Shown here: piece after piece, positions 7,991 to 15,772 of the stretch | How positions within the stretch are numbered: the first letter of the stretch is position 1 | Layout: every line of letters begins with the position of its first letter | From: an uncultured Clostridia bacterium | Lineage (GTDB): Bacteria > Bacillota > Clostridia > Christensenellales > Borkfalkiaceae | Reading direction: 5' to 3' | Assembly: GCA_944354035.1 (NCBI GenBank) | Contig: CALVPS010000003.1 | Coordinates: forward strand, 1-64,000 | DNA: 64,000 nt | Position numbers and translations under genes: made by a program | Notes under the pieces: generated by a model | Database searches by the model: none | Seen by the model: the letters and a program-made list of their open reading frames with translations, nothing else | What the model was told of the DNA's origin: nothing

Positions 7991-8674
7991 ATGAGACCAT
8001 CGTATATCGAGGCATTGGACGAATATTTTTGCGCACACTTTTCCGACTATGTGCGGCTGAGCGCGCTGGAGGGGTACGTCATGCCCGAGGTGCTGTATGT
8101 CGCCGAGGACGGCAATGTCGCCCGCCGCGATTCTTCGTGCATGCGGCTGTGCCGTCAGTCCGATCCCGCGGCCCTGCTGCAGCGGCTGAAAGAGGGGTTT
8201 GTAGACGCCTCGTTCAGCTTTTCGTTTTCCTTCCCTTCGCCCGTCGATCGTCTGGCCGATCGGTTCCGCAAGCACACCTTCGCCAAATTGCTGCCGGGGG
8301 CATTGCAGCGCTGCGGCGAAACGGTGCAGAGTGCGGGGGAGAAGCTGGAGATCGATCCCTTCTTTTGGAAAAAGATCGCCAAGGGGGCGCTGTATCCCGA
8401 AAAGAACACCGTTCTGGCGCTGGCGCTCGTCTGCCGCATGCAGACGGCGGATACGCAAAACCTGCTTTCGGTGTGCGGGTTTACGCTGGACGCCGAGAGC
8501 GTGTGCGACGTGGTGGTGCGCTATCTGTTGGAGCAGAAGATCTTTAATCCCGAAATGCGCGATGCCTGCCTGGCGGAATACCGTCTGACGCATCTGCCTA
8601 TCCGCCGTCCGGGAGCGGCGGAGCCCCCCTTGCCCGAAAGGGGCGTTGACGGGAAGCCGTCCGAAAAAGCTTGA
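7991..8674 (+). CDS. Helix-turn-helix-like hypothetical protein, apparently leaderless
   Basis: A 227-residue protein of unknown function. The region about 118-170 (KIAKGALYPEKNTVLALALVC, then TADTQNLLSVCGFTL) follows the XRE-like pattern seen in small Clostridia proteins where a repeated start-and-count helix set precedes a VVRYLLEQKIFNPE helix; DNA binding is plausible but not proven. The N-terminal 70 residues contain YVAEDGNVARRDSSCM. No signal or membrane segment is visible. The ATG at 7991 lies 7 nt after a near-consensus -10 box, so translation from a leaderless mRNA is predicted. It is divergent from the DeoR-type gene; its stop overlaps the -35 box of the cysE T-box promoter. Confidence 0.75.
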   Translation: MRPSYIEALDEYFCAHFSDYVRLSALEGYVMPEVLYVAEDGNVARRDSSCMRLCRQSDPAALLQRLKEGFVDASFSFSFSFPSPVDRLADRFRKHTFAKLLPGALQRCGETVQSAGEKLEIDPFFWKKIAKGALYPEKNTVLALALVCRMQTADTQNLLSVCGFTLDAESVCDVVVRYLLEQKIFNPEMRDACLAEYRLTHLPIRRPGAAEPPLPERGVDGKPSEKA

Positions 8675-8700
8675 CAAGCGCCGCCTCCGCGGTGTACAAT
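8671..8700 (+). promoter_or_regulatory. cysES promoter
   Basis: TTGACA (8671-8676), 18-base spacer, TACAAT (8695-8700). The -35 box overlaps the stop codon of the preceding gene. It drives the T-box leader. Confidence 0.75.
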
Positions 8701-8706
8701 ATTCAA

Positions 8707-8949
8707 GATCATACGCATATCGTTTGCCGAGAACGGAAAAGAGTATGCCGCCGCCGCCGCGCAGAGAGGGGAACGCCCTGCTGAAAGTTCCCTGCGGGGG
8801 CGCGGAGGAAGGTGCGTTTCGTTCGTCACAGGCCGGGGCAATGCCCGCGGCGGTCCGCCGTTACCGGACGCAACGAGGGGAGTCTTCCCGAAATAAAGTG
8901 GAACCGCGCACGGGCGCCTTTATACCAAGGGTATAGGGGCGCCTTTTTT
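8707..8949 (+). promoter_or_regulatory. T-box leader, cysteine specifier
   Basis: The leader carries the conserved T-box core AAAGTGGAACCGCG (8895-8908), whose UGGA element pairs with the free acceptor end of uncharged tRNA, followed by an intrinsic terminator (GGCGCC arm 8913-8918, matching arm 8938-8943, then T residues 8944-8949). A Stem I AGAGAG element is at 8763-8768 with a distal hairpin to about 8800. The likely specifier codon is TGC at 8813-8815 (preceded by GGAAGG), which reads tRNA-Cys and fits the downstream genes cysE and cysS. When tRNA-Cys is uncharged, the antiterminator should form and the operon be expressed. The remaining 8950-9108 shows only the cysE ribosome site. Confidence 0.88.
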
Positions 8950-9108
8950 ACGGGCGGGTTCCGCGGGGCGGCGTCCCGTCGGCGCGGAGCGTCTGCGGCG
9001 CGGCTTTTTGCACCTGCGTGCGCGCTGCGGCGTATATATGCAACGGACGCGGCCGATCGGCGCGAACGCAGATAAAACAGATCAAAGAGAAAAGGGAGGG
9101 ATCGGGCG

Positions 9109-9822
9109 ATGTTTTTTTCCCGACTGCGCAAAGATATCGCCGCGGCAAAGCAAAACGACCCCGCGGCGCGCAACAAGTTTGAGATATGGCTCACCTATTC
9201 GGGCGTGCACGCGCTTTCGTGGCACCGCTGGGCCAACTTTTTGTACCGTATACGCCTGAAGCTGCTGGCGCGCGCCACGTCGCAGTGGGCAAAATTTTTA
9301 ACGGGCATCGAGATCCACCCCGCCGCAAAAATTGCCCCGGGCGTGTTCATCGACCACGGCGCAGGCGTCGTGATCGGCGAAACGGCCGAGGTGGAGGAGG
9401 GCGTGGTCATCTACCAGGGCGTTACGCTGGGCGGCACGGGCAAAGAAAAGGGCAAGCGCCACCCCACCATCCGGCGCAACGCCGTCATTTCCAGCGGCGC
9501 CAAGGTATTGGGCGGGTTCACCGTGGGCGAGGGCGCGCGCATCGGCGCCGGCGCCGTGGTGTTAAAGGAGGTGCCCCCTTACGCCACGGTAGTGGGCGTG
9601 CCGGGGCGGGTGGTACGCGTCAACGGCGAAAAGACGCAGGACCTTTTGCCCGAAAAGGAAGATCCCATGCTGCGCGAGGTGTGCGCCCTGCGCGAGCGGG
9701 TGTACGAGCTGGAAGACCGACTGGAGGCCGTCTGCGCGCGCATTTCGCGCGACGAGGCCGCGGCGGCCGCCGCACAGGAGGCGGACGATACAAAAAACGG
9801 AGGACCCCATGAAAATTTATAA
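9109..9822 (+). CDS. cysE: Serine O-acetyltransferase
   Basis: A 237-residue trimer-forming left-handed beta-helix enzyme that acetylates L-serine with acetyl-CoA, the first step of cysteine synthesis. The compact Firmicute form lacks the long N-terminal extension. The family motif GIEIHPAAKIAPGVFIDHG and the hexapeptide turns through GETAEVEEGVVIYQGVTLGG and HPTIRRNAVISSGAKVLGG are intact. A coiled-coil-like, alanine-rich tail (about 185-237) follows the helix. ATG 9109 is preceded by GGGAGGG. It overlaps cysS by 14 nt, so the pair is translationally coupled under one cysteine T-box, joining cysteine supply to cysteine charging. Confidence 0.93.
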   Translation: MFFSRLRKDIAAAKQNDPAARNKFEIWLTYSGVHALSWHRWANFLYRIRLKLLARATSQWAKFLTGIEIHPAAKIAPGVFIDHGAGVVIGETAEVEEGVVIYQGVTLGGTGKEKGKRHPTIRRNAVISSGAKVLGGFTVGEGARIGAGAVVLKEVPPYATVVGVPGRVVRVNGEKTQDLLPEKEDPMLREVCALRERVYELEDRLEAVCARISRDEAAAAAAQEADDTKNGGPHENL

Positions 9823-11194
9823 TTCGCTCACAAGACGCAAAGAGGAGTTTGTCCCGCTGGAGGCGGGCAAGGTAAAAATGTACGCGTGCGGCATCACCGT
9901 TTCGGGCGAGGCGCACATCGGGCACGCCTTTCAGGCCATTTTGTACGATATTTTCCGCAAGTTTCTCGAAAAAAAGGGATACCGCGTAACGTACGCCCGC
10001 AACTATACCGACGTGGACGACAAGATCATTGCGCGGTCGAAAGAGACGGGCATCCCCGCCGACGTGTACGCCGAACAGATGATACAAAAGATCGACGCCG
10101 TTATGAAGCGCGCGGACGTGGGCGAGCCCACCGTATGGCTCAAGGCGACGGAGAATATCGGCAACATCATTGCGTTCATTCAGGGGCTGATCGCGGGCGG
10201 ACATGCCTACGCCGCCGCCAACGGCGACGTGTACTTCGACGTAGATACCTTCCCCGCCTACGGGCAGCTCTCCGGCCGCTCGAAGGAGGACATGCTGGAC
10301 GGCGTGCGCGTGGAAAACGACGAGGAGAAGCGGCATCCGTACGACTTTGCGCTATGGAAGGCCGCAAAGCCCGGCGAGATCAGTTGGGATTCGCCGTGGG
10401 GCAGGGGGCGGCCGGGCTGGCACATCGAGTGCTCCGCCATGAACCGTGCCGCGTTCGGCGACCAGATCGATATCCACGGCGGCGGCCGCGACCTTATCTT
10501 TCCCCATCACGAAAACGAGATCGCACAGAGCGAGGCGCTCACGGGCAAACGGTTTGCAAAGTATTGGATGCATAACGGGCTCATCAAGGTCAACGGGCAA
10601 AAGATGAGCAAGTCTTTGGGCAACAGCCTGCTGCTTTCCGATCTGTTGGATAAGTTTTCGCCCGACGCGTTAAAGTTTGCCCTGCTCTCCGCCAGCTATC
10701 GCGGCGACGTAAACGTCACCGACGCGCTGTTCCCCTCCGCCGAGGCGCACATCGCGCGTTTCTATTCCCTTATCGCCCGTGCGGAGGCGGCGTTCCCCGC
10801 GGAGCACGGCGGGGAGGAGGAGATCGATAAAAAGTTCGACGCCGCCATGTCGGACGACTTCAACACGGCGCTCGCTCTTGCCGATCTTTACGGGTATTTC
10901 AAGGAGGCCGCCCGCCTGCTCGACGAAGGGGACGCCCGCGCCCGCCGCATCACCAACCAAGTGCGCGAGACGTATTCGCTTTTGGGGCTCTTCAAGCTCG
11001 ATCCCGCCGAATACCGCAGACGGTACGAAAAGCAGGAGGAGATCCCCGCAGACGTGCTCGCCGTCGCCGAGGCGCGCAAGGCCGCCCGCGCCGAAAAAAA
11101 TTGGGCGAAGTCGGACGAGCTGCGCGAGACGTTAAAACAGATGGGCTACGCCGTCAAAGACGGCAAAGAGGGCTACGCGCTCACAAAACTGTAA
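9809..11194 (+). CDS. cysS: Cysteinyl-tRNA synthetase (divergent CxxT motif)
   Basis: A 461-residue class I synthetase that charges tRNA-Cys. The active site has HIGH as HIGH at 36-39, zinc ligand C27, the ECSAM cysteine with HGGGRDLIFPHHENE, and KMSKS at 265-269. The usual CGPTVY following the zinc cysteine is CGITVSGEA here: proline is replaced by isoleucine and tyrosine by serine. Otherwise the length and order match the family, and the C-terminal DALR-type region is present. It starts with ATG inside the end of cysE. Confidence 0.95.
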   Translation: MKIYNSLTRRKEEFVPLEAGKVKMYACGITVSGEAHIGHAFQAILYDIFRKFLEKKGYRVTYARNYTDVDDKIIARSKETGIPADVYAEQMIQKIDAVMKRADVGEPTVWLKATENIGNIIAFIQGLIAGGHAYAAANGDVYFDVDTFPAYGQLSGRSKEDMLDGVRVENDEEKRHPYDFALWKAAKPGEISWDSPWGRGRPGWHIECSAMNRAAFGDQIDIHGGGRDLIFPHHENEIAQSEALTGKRFAKYWMHNGLIKVNGQKMSKSLGNSLLLSDLLDKFSPDALKFALLSASYRGDVNVTDALFPSAEAHIARFYSLIARAEAAFPAEHGGEEEIDKKFDAAMSDDFNTALALADLYGYFKEAARLLDEGDARARRITNQVRETYSLLGLFKLDPAEYRRRYEKQEEIPADVLAVAEARKAARAEKNWAKSDELRETLKQMGYAVKDGKEGYALTKL

Positions 11195-11293
11195 GGCCGT
11201 GCCCGCGGACAAGGGGCGCGAAGCGTGCTCCGCGCGCCGCGGTTTGTGCGGAAAGGTCGTGCGGAAAAATGTGCGTCCGCGCGCAAAAAGCGT

Positions 11294-11322
11294 TTGACAA
11301 ACGTCCGCGCGCCGACTACAAT
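11294..11322 (+). promoter_or_regulatory. alaS promoter
   Basis: TTGACA (11294-11299), 17-base spacer, TACAAT (11317-11322), about 28 nt before the alaS ATG. The short leader has no T-box, so alaS appears to be expressed without tRNA sensing. Confidence 0.7.
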
Positions 11323-11350
11323 TACTTCGATAAAACGAGAGGTCTTCATC

Positions 11351-13168
11351 ATGAATATCACATCCAAACAGCTGCGCGAACGCTGGCTTACATTTTACGA
11401 GGGGAAGGGCCACGTCAACGTGGGCGCCGTATCGCTGATCGGCGACGGCTCCACGGGCGTCATGTTCAACGTGGCGGGCATGCAGCCGCTCATGCCCTAT
11501 CTTCTGGGCAAGCCGCACCCCCTGGGCAAGCGCCTGTGCAACGTGCAGGGCTGCGTCAGAACGGTGGACATCGAATCGGTGGGCGACGAATCGCACTTCA
11601 CCTTTTTCGAAATGATGGGCAACTGGTCGCTGGGCGACTACTTTAAAAGGGAAAAGACGGCCTGGACGTACGAACTGCTGACGCAGGTGTTCGGGCTGGA
11701 CGGCAAAAAGCTGTGCTCCACCGTGTTCGAGGGCAACGAATCCGCCCCCCGCGACGAGGAGACGGCCGCCCTGCTGCAGGGGCTGGGCATCGCGCCCGAT
11801 CATATTTTTTATTTGCCGAAGTCCGATAACTGGTGGGAGCTCGAGGGTACCGTGGGCACCCCCTGCGGGCCGGACAACGAATGGTTTTACCCCATCCATG
11901 CGGCGGGGGACGCGCCCGTCTTCCCCGACGATTACGTGGAGATCGGCAACGACGTGTACATGCAGTACCGTAAGACGGAGGGGGGCTACGTGCCGCTGGA
12001 AAACAAAAATGTGGATACGGGCTTCGGGCTCGACCGCATGCTGCTGTTTTTGAACGGTTTGACCGACGGCTATAAGACCGACCTCTTCTCCGGGGCGATC
12101 GCCGTGCTGGAGCGGCTCACCCAAAAGCGTTACGACGAGGACCCCGCGGCGCGCAAAGCCATGCGCATCGTGGCCGATCACACGCGCACCACCGTCATGC
12201 TCATCGGCGACCAACGCGGCATCGTTCCTTCCAACACGGGTGCGGGCTACATTCTGCGCCGCCTGATGCGGCGCGCCATCCGCTACTGTCGGCAGCTGGG
12301 CGTGGAACCGGCGGCCACCATGTGCGCCGCGGCGGAGGTATTTATCGGCGAAGTGTACGGCGAGGCCTATCCGCTGCTCGTCGAAAAGAGGGAATATATC
12401 CTCGACGAGATCAAAAAAGAGGCCGAGCGCTTCGAGGCCATGCTCGAAAAGGGCATGGCGGAGTTTGAAAAGTGCGTCGGCGGCATCGCCCGCAAAAACG
12501 CCTTTATGGCGCAGAAGGATCCTTCCTATGTGGCGGAAACGGTCATCGGCGGCAAGCAGGCCTTCCGCCTGTACGATACGTACGGCTTCCCGCTGGAGCT
12601 TACGCAGGAGCTGGCGGCGGAACGCGGGCTCTCGGTGGACGCGGCGGGGTTCGACGCGGCCTTTAAAGAGCATCAGGAAAAGAGCCGCGGCGACTTGCAC
12701 GCCGGCGAGGCAAAGGGCGGGCTGGAGAGCCATTCGCAGCAGGCCGTCCGCTATCATACGGCGACCCACCTTTTGAACGCGGCGTTAAAACAGGTGCTCT
12801 CGCCCGACGTCAACCAAAAGGGCAGCAACATCACCGACGAACGCATGCGTTTCGACTTCAACTTCCCCCGCGCCATGACGCCCGAAGAGGTGCAGGCGGT
12901 GGAGGCGCTGGTCAATCGCAAGATCGAAGAGGATATCCCCGTCGTGTATCGGGAGATGTCGCTGGACGAGGCGCGCAAAGAGCACTTTGTTGGCGTATTC
13001 GACGCAAAGTACGGCGACATGGTAAAGACGTATTCCATCGGTGAATTTTCCAAAGAGATGTGCGGCGGGCCGCACGTCGCGCACACCGGCGAGCTGGGAC
13101 GCTTTAAAATCGTAAAGGAACAGTCTTCTTCGGCGGGCATCAGAAGGATCAAGGCGATCCTTGAATAG
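11351..13168 (+). CDS. alaS: Alanyl-tRNA synthetase, short form without C-Ala domain
   Basis: A 605-residue class II synthetase that charges tRNA-Ala. The aminoacylation domain begins ITSKQLRERWLTFYEGKGH and runs with intact motifs; the tRNA-recognition region follows. The editing domain is present with metal-binding H469/H473 (HTATH) and C571/H575 (CGGPH). The protein ends soon after, at the end of the editing fold (SSSAGIRRIKAILE). The usual bacterial enzyme is about 870 residues and carries a linker and a C-Ala (DHHA1) domain, both absent here. The frame ends at a clean stop, and no C-Ala fragment follows, so this looks like a natural short form rather than a frameshift. The start is ATG 11351 with GAGAGG upstream. 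Confidence 0.93.
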   Translation: MNITSKQLRERWLTFYEGKGHVNVGAVSLIGDGSTGVMFNVAGMQPLMPYLLGKPHPLGKRLCNVQGCVRTVDIESVGDESHFTFFEMMGNWSLGDYFKREKTAWTYELLTQVFGLDGKKLCSTVFEGNESAPRDEETAALLQGLGIAPDHIFYLPKSDNWWELEGTVGTPCGPDNEWFYPIHAAGDAPVFPDDYVEIGNDVYMQYRKTEGGYVPLENKNVDTGFGLDRMLLFLNGLTDGYKTDLFSGAIAVLERLTQKRYDEDPAARKAMRIVADHTRTTVMLIGDQRGIVPSNTGAGYILRRLMRRAIRYCRQLGVEPAATMCAAAEVFIGEVYGEAYPLLVEKREYILDEIKKEAERFEAMLEKGMAEFEKCVGGIARKNAFMAQKDPSYVAETVIGGKQAFRLYDTYGFPLELTQELAAERGLSVDAAGFDAAFKEHQEKSRGDLHAGEAKGGLESHSQQAVRYHTATHLLNAALKQVLSPDVNQKGSNITDERMRFDFNFPRAMTPEEVQAVEALVNRKIEEDIPVVYREMSLDEARKEHFVGVFDAKYGDMVKTYSIGEFSKEMCGGPHVAHTGELGRFKIVKEQSSSAGIRRIKAILE

Positions 13169-13169
13169 G

Positions 13170-13212
13170 CTCACGAATTTCTTTTCGAACGGACGAAAAG
13201 CAATTCCGTGAG
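13170..13212. other. Long hairpin right after alaS, without a T run
   Basis: Seventeen base pairs: CTCACG/CGTGAG, AATT/AATT and CTTTTCG/CGAAAAG, interrupted by one mismatch and one bulge, loop AACGGA. It starts 2 nt after the alaS stop. No U tract follows on either strand, so it is more likely an mRNA 3'-end stabiliser or a factor-dependent site than a simple terminator. The rest of 13213-13661 is GC-rich, non-coding, and includes a dispersed-repeat segment. Confidence 0.45.
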
Positions 13213-13416
13213 GGGGAGGAGCGCCCGCGGGCACGCCTTACGGCTGATCGCGCGGTTTTCCTCGCCGCCGCTTTTTTGGCAACATTTTCGCACGCGGCGG
13301 CTTCACCTTTCCGCATAAGCCGATGGGGCGGGAAATTGAGTCCCGCGGCGCAAAAGCGCGGTTTTGCTTTCGGCGAAATTTTAGCCCTTATCCCCGTCCT
13401 CCCCGCGTAAGGGAGA

Positions 13417-13445
13417 GCGCCGAACGAAGTGAGGCGGGAGGGTTG
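13417..13445 (+). repeat. Dispersed repeat segment, copy A
   Basis: This 29-nt segment (gcgccgaacg…gaggcgggagggt) recurs with three differences at 20107-20135. In both places it follows a CTCCCC/GGGGAG-type hairpin region in non-coding DNA, which suggests a short interspersed repeat family. Confidence 0.6.
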
Positions 13446-13661
13446 TCAAAATCGACCGCGCGGCGGAACGGCGCGGTGTTCCTTGCGGTGCGATCGGTAG
13501 CGGATCCGCGAAGTTTCTCGCGCAAAGGCGCGACAACGCCCCGCGAAAAAGGGGGCGCGGGCAAGCCTTCGGGCCGACCGCGCCGTCCTTCCCGCAAACC
13601 GCGCGGACAGCCCACGGGGATCCGCTGCGCAGAGGCGCGGCAGGCGCAAAAGGAGACCGGC

Positions 13662-14228
13662 ATGACAGAGCTTGAAAAGATGAAGGCGGGGCAGCTTTAC
13701 GACTACTCCGACCCCGAAATTTATGCGGCGCACGTGCGCGCCGTGGAGCTGTGCGACGAATACAATGCGACGACGCGCACGCAGACGGCGGAGCGCGAGC
13801 GCATCCTGCGGCAGTTGTTCGGGTCGCTCGGGGCGTGTCCCGTGGTCGAAAAAAACATCCGCGTCGATTACGGGTTCAATCTGCACGCGGGCGACAAATT
13901 TTTTGCCAATTACGACTGCGTGTTTTTGGACTGCGCCCCCATTACGTTCGGCGACAACGTGTTCATTGCTCCCCAATGCGGCTTTTATGCGGTCAACCAC
14001 CCGTTCGAGGCGGCCTTGCGCAACCGCGGCGTGGAGTACGGCAGACCCATTTGCGTGGGCAGCAACGTGTGGTTCGGCGGCGGCGTAAAGGTGATGCCGG
14101 GGGTCACCATCGGATCCAACGTCGTCATCGGCGGGGGCAGCGTGGTGGTAAAGGATATCCCGTCGGACAGTCTTGCGGTGGGCAATCCCGCGCGCGTGGT
14201 CAAAAAATTGCCGCCGTTGGAAGAATAA
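13662..14228 (+). CDS. Sugar O-acetyltransferase (maltose/galactoside acetyltransferase family)
   Basis: A 188-residue left-handed beta-helix acetyltransferase of the Maa/LacA/NodL family. It has the N-terminal Maa segment (MKAGQLYDYSDPEIYAAHVRA), the catalytic-histidine region VNHPFE (with NHP), and hexapeptide repeats ending GGGSVVVKDIPSDSLAVGNPARVVKKL. The family acetylates sugars from acetyl-CoA in the cytosol; the physiological substrate is not readable here. The frame is open upstream to 13323, but AGGAG at 13651-13655 sets the ATG at 13662. It is a monocistronic gene closed by a terminator at 14250. Confidence 0.88.
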   Translation: MTELEKMKAGQLYDYSDPEIYAAHVRAVELCDEYNATTRTQTAERERILRQLFGSLGACPVVEKNIRVDYGFNLHAGDKFFANYDCVFLDCAPITFGDNVFIAPQCGFYAVNHPFEAALRNRGVEYGRPICVGSNVWFGGGVKVMPGVTIGSNVVIGGGSVVVKDIPSDSLAVGNPARVVKKLPPLEE

Positions 14229-14249
14229 ACGGCGTATTTCGAAAAAACA

Positions 14250-14270
14250 GGGCGCTTCGGCGCCTTTTTT
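14250..14270 (+). terminator. Terminator after the acetyltransferase gene
   Basis: GGCGC-TTCG-GCGCC with a stable tetraloop followed by TTTTTT (14265-14270). Confidence 0.85.
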
Positions 14271-14340
14271 CAGCCGTTCCGCATGAAAAAAATTTTTTTC
14301 TTTTTTCCGTAAAATCTTAAAAAAAGCAACGCAAAACAGC

Positions 14341-14369
14341 TTGACGGACGCAAAGGGAAGGCCTATAAT
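14341..14369 (+). promoter_or_regulatory. rplM-rpsI promoter
   Basis: TTGACG (14341-14346), 17-base spacer, TATAAT (14364-14369). The leader of about 97 nt could hold an L13-type autoregulatory structure; I see GC-rich inverted segments (gcgcggcgttgcg, about 14418-14430) but cannot define one. Confidence 0.75.
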
Positions 14370-14472
14370 GAAGGGGTAAACGGTGAAAAAGCCGCTTCGC
14401 ACGCACGTTTGCCCCGTTGCGCGGCGTTGCGGAAAAAATTACGACACAGTGCATTCAAGGAGTCAGAGACTT

Positions 14473-14904
14473 ATGAAAACCTACATGGCAAATGCGCGCA
14501 CGGTCGAGCGCAAGTGGTATGTCGTCGACGCGGAAGGCGTTCCGCTCGGCAGACTTGCCTCTAAGGTTGCGGCCATCCTGCGCGGCAAAAACAAACCCGT
14601 CTTTACGCCGAACGTCGATACGGGCGACTTTGTGATCGTCGTCAACAGCGACAAGGCGCTTCTTACGGGCAAAAAACTCGAAGACAAGTTCTACCGCTAT
14701 CATACGGGCTATATCGGCGGCTTAAAAGAGGTTGCCTACGGCAAACTCATGGCCGAGCGCAGCGATCTGGCCGTATACGAGGCGGTCCGCGGCATGCTCC
14801 CCAAAAATTCGCTGGGGCGGCAAATGATCAAAAAGCTGCGCGTTTATAAGGGCGCAGAGCACAATCATGCGGCGCAAAAACCCGAAGCGCTCAAAGTATT
14901 CTGA
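14473..14904 (+). CDS. rplM: 50S ribosomal protein L13
   Basis: A 143-residue L13, an early-assembling large-subunit protein that binds 23S rRNA. The N-terminus [20 protein letters not shown] and the motif [11 protein letters not shown], with [11 protein letters not shown] and [11 protein letters not shown], are typical and full length. AAGGAG lies about 10 nt before the ATG. The frame extends upstream to 14383 without support. rpsI follows 14 nt later, the conserved bacterial order. Confidence 0.97.
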   Translation: MKTYMANARTVERKWYVVDAEGVPLGRLASKVAAILRGKNKPVFTPNVDTGDFVIVVNSDKALLTGKKLEDKFYRYHTGYIGGLKEVAYGKLMAERSDLAVYEAVRGMLPKNSLGRQMIKKLRVYKGAEHNHAAQKPEALKVF

Positions 14905-14918
14905 GGTGAGGTGACGGT

Positions 14919-15332
14919 ATGGCGAAAGCGAATTTAAAAAAGAAGTTGCAGTTTTGGGGCACCGGCAGAAGAAAAAAGGCCATTGCCCGCGTCCGCCTCA
15001 TTCCCGGCGGCAGCGGCGCGATCGTGATCAACGACCGCACGCTGGAAGATTATTTCCCCATGGGGACCAATCAGTACGTTGTAAAGCAGCCCCTTGTTGA
15101 GGTTTCGGCCGAAGGCAAATACGACGTGCTTGTAAATGTTATCGGCGGCGGATTTACCGGCCAGGCCGGCGCCATTCGCCTGGGCATTGCCCGCGCTCTG
15201 CTGCAGGCCGAGCCCGAAACGCGTCCCGCGCTGAAAAAAGCCGGTTTCCTCACGCGCGATCCCCGCGCCAAGGAACGCAAAAAGTACGGTCTTAAAAAGG
15301 CGCGCCGCGCACCGCAGTTCTCCAAGCGTTAA
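14919..15332 (+). CDS. rpsI: 30S ribosomal protein S9
   Basis: A 137-residue S9 of the small-subunit head, second gene of the rplM operon. It shows [15 protein letters not shown], the [19 protein letters not shown] motif, [12 protein letters not shown], and the invariant C-terminal SKR that reaches the P-site tRNA. Start ATG 14919 has a GAGGTGAGG stretch upstream. A strong terminator follows at once. Confidence 0.97.
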   Translation: MAKANLKKKLQFWGTGRRKKAIARVRLIPGGSGAIVINDRTLEDYFPMGTNQYVVKQPLVEVSAEGKYDVLVNVIGGGFTGQAGAIRLGIARALLQAEPETRPALKKAGFLTRDPRAKERKKYGLKKARRAPQFSKR

Positions 15333-15345
15333 CGGCACACAAAAG

Positions 15346-15369
15346 GCCCCGCATCGGCGGGGCTTTTTT
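15346..15369 (+). terminator. Terminator of rplM-rpsI
   Basis: GCCCCGC-ATCG-GCGGGGC followed by six T residues (15364-15369), 13 nt after the rpsI stop. Confidence 0.9.
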
Positions 15370-15415
15370 GCTGTCCGCAGTTGCGGCGCTTTTTTTGCGC
15401 GGGCGCGCGGGGCGG

Positions 15416-15640
15416 CTATTTGTTTTGGTCGATCTTTTTGCTGAGCGCCTCGTGACGGGACAAAAAGGCGTCGATGGCGGCGTTTTTTTTGTCCGTCTCC
15501 GACGGCAGGCCGTGGGCGGCGATGGGGCGATCCGTCCCATCGCCGCCCGCGGCGTTCTCGGCGCTTCCGGCTGCGCCGTCCTCTGCGGCCGAGAGCGCGG
15601 AAAGCGCGTCCAACAGCTCAAAAATGCCGAATTTTTCCAT
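15416..15640 (-). CDS. Small hypothetical protein, divergent from the lipoprotein gene
   Basis: A 74-residue protein, MEKFGIFELLDALSALSA at the N-terminus, a flexible alanine/glycine middle, and AIDAFLSRHEALSKKIDQN at the C-terminus. The two helical ends with a low-complexity linker resemble small hypothetical proteins I recall from gut Clostridia, but no function is known. A GGGGG ribosome site lies 7-8 nt upstream of the ATG at 15640 on the minus strand. It reads away from the lipoprotein gene and toward the rpsI terminator. Confidence 0.6.
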   Translation of the reverse strand: MEKFGIFELLDALSALSAAEDGAAGSAENAAGGDGTDRPIAAHGLPSETDKKNAAIDAFLSRHEALSKKIDQNK

Positions 15641-15701
15641 ATTTTAACCCCCTTTTTTGCAAAATTTCTCAAAGAAAAGTACAAGTTTTGCGGGTTTTTG
15701 A

Positions 15702-15730
15702 TTGCAAAAAGGCTTACTTTAGTATATAAT
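15702..15730 (+). promoter_or_regulatory. Promoter of the large lipoprotein gene
   Basis: TTGCAA (15702-15707), 17-base spacer, TATAAT (15725-15730), in an AT-rich divergent intergenic region. Confidence 0.7.
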
Positions 15731-15772
15731 AAAAGCCGTATCGTTAGAACGAAATACGGGAAAGGGATCAGA

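Noticed and set aside
7751..8677. N-terminal extension of the DeoR-family frame
   Set aside because: The frame runs through the promoter region and the antisense of the divergent gene; the GGAGGG-preceded ATG at 7750 matches the family N-terminus.
11132..12769. 545-codon minus-strand frame across alaS
   Set aside because: Antisense of alaS with no recognisable motif.
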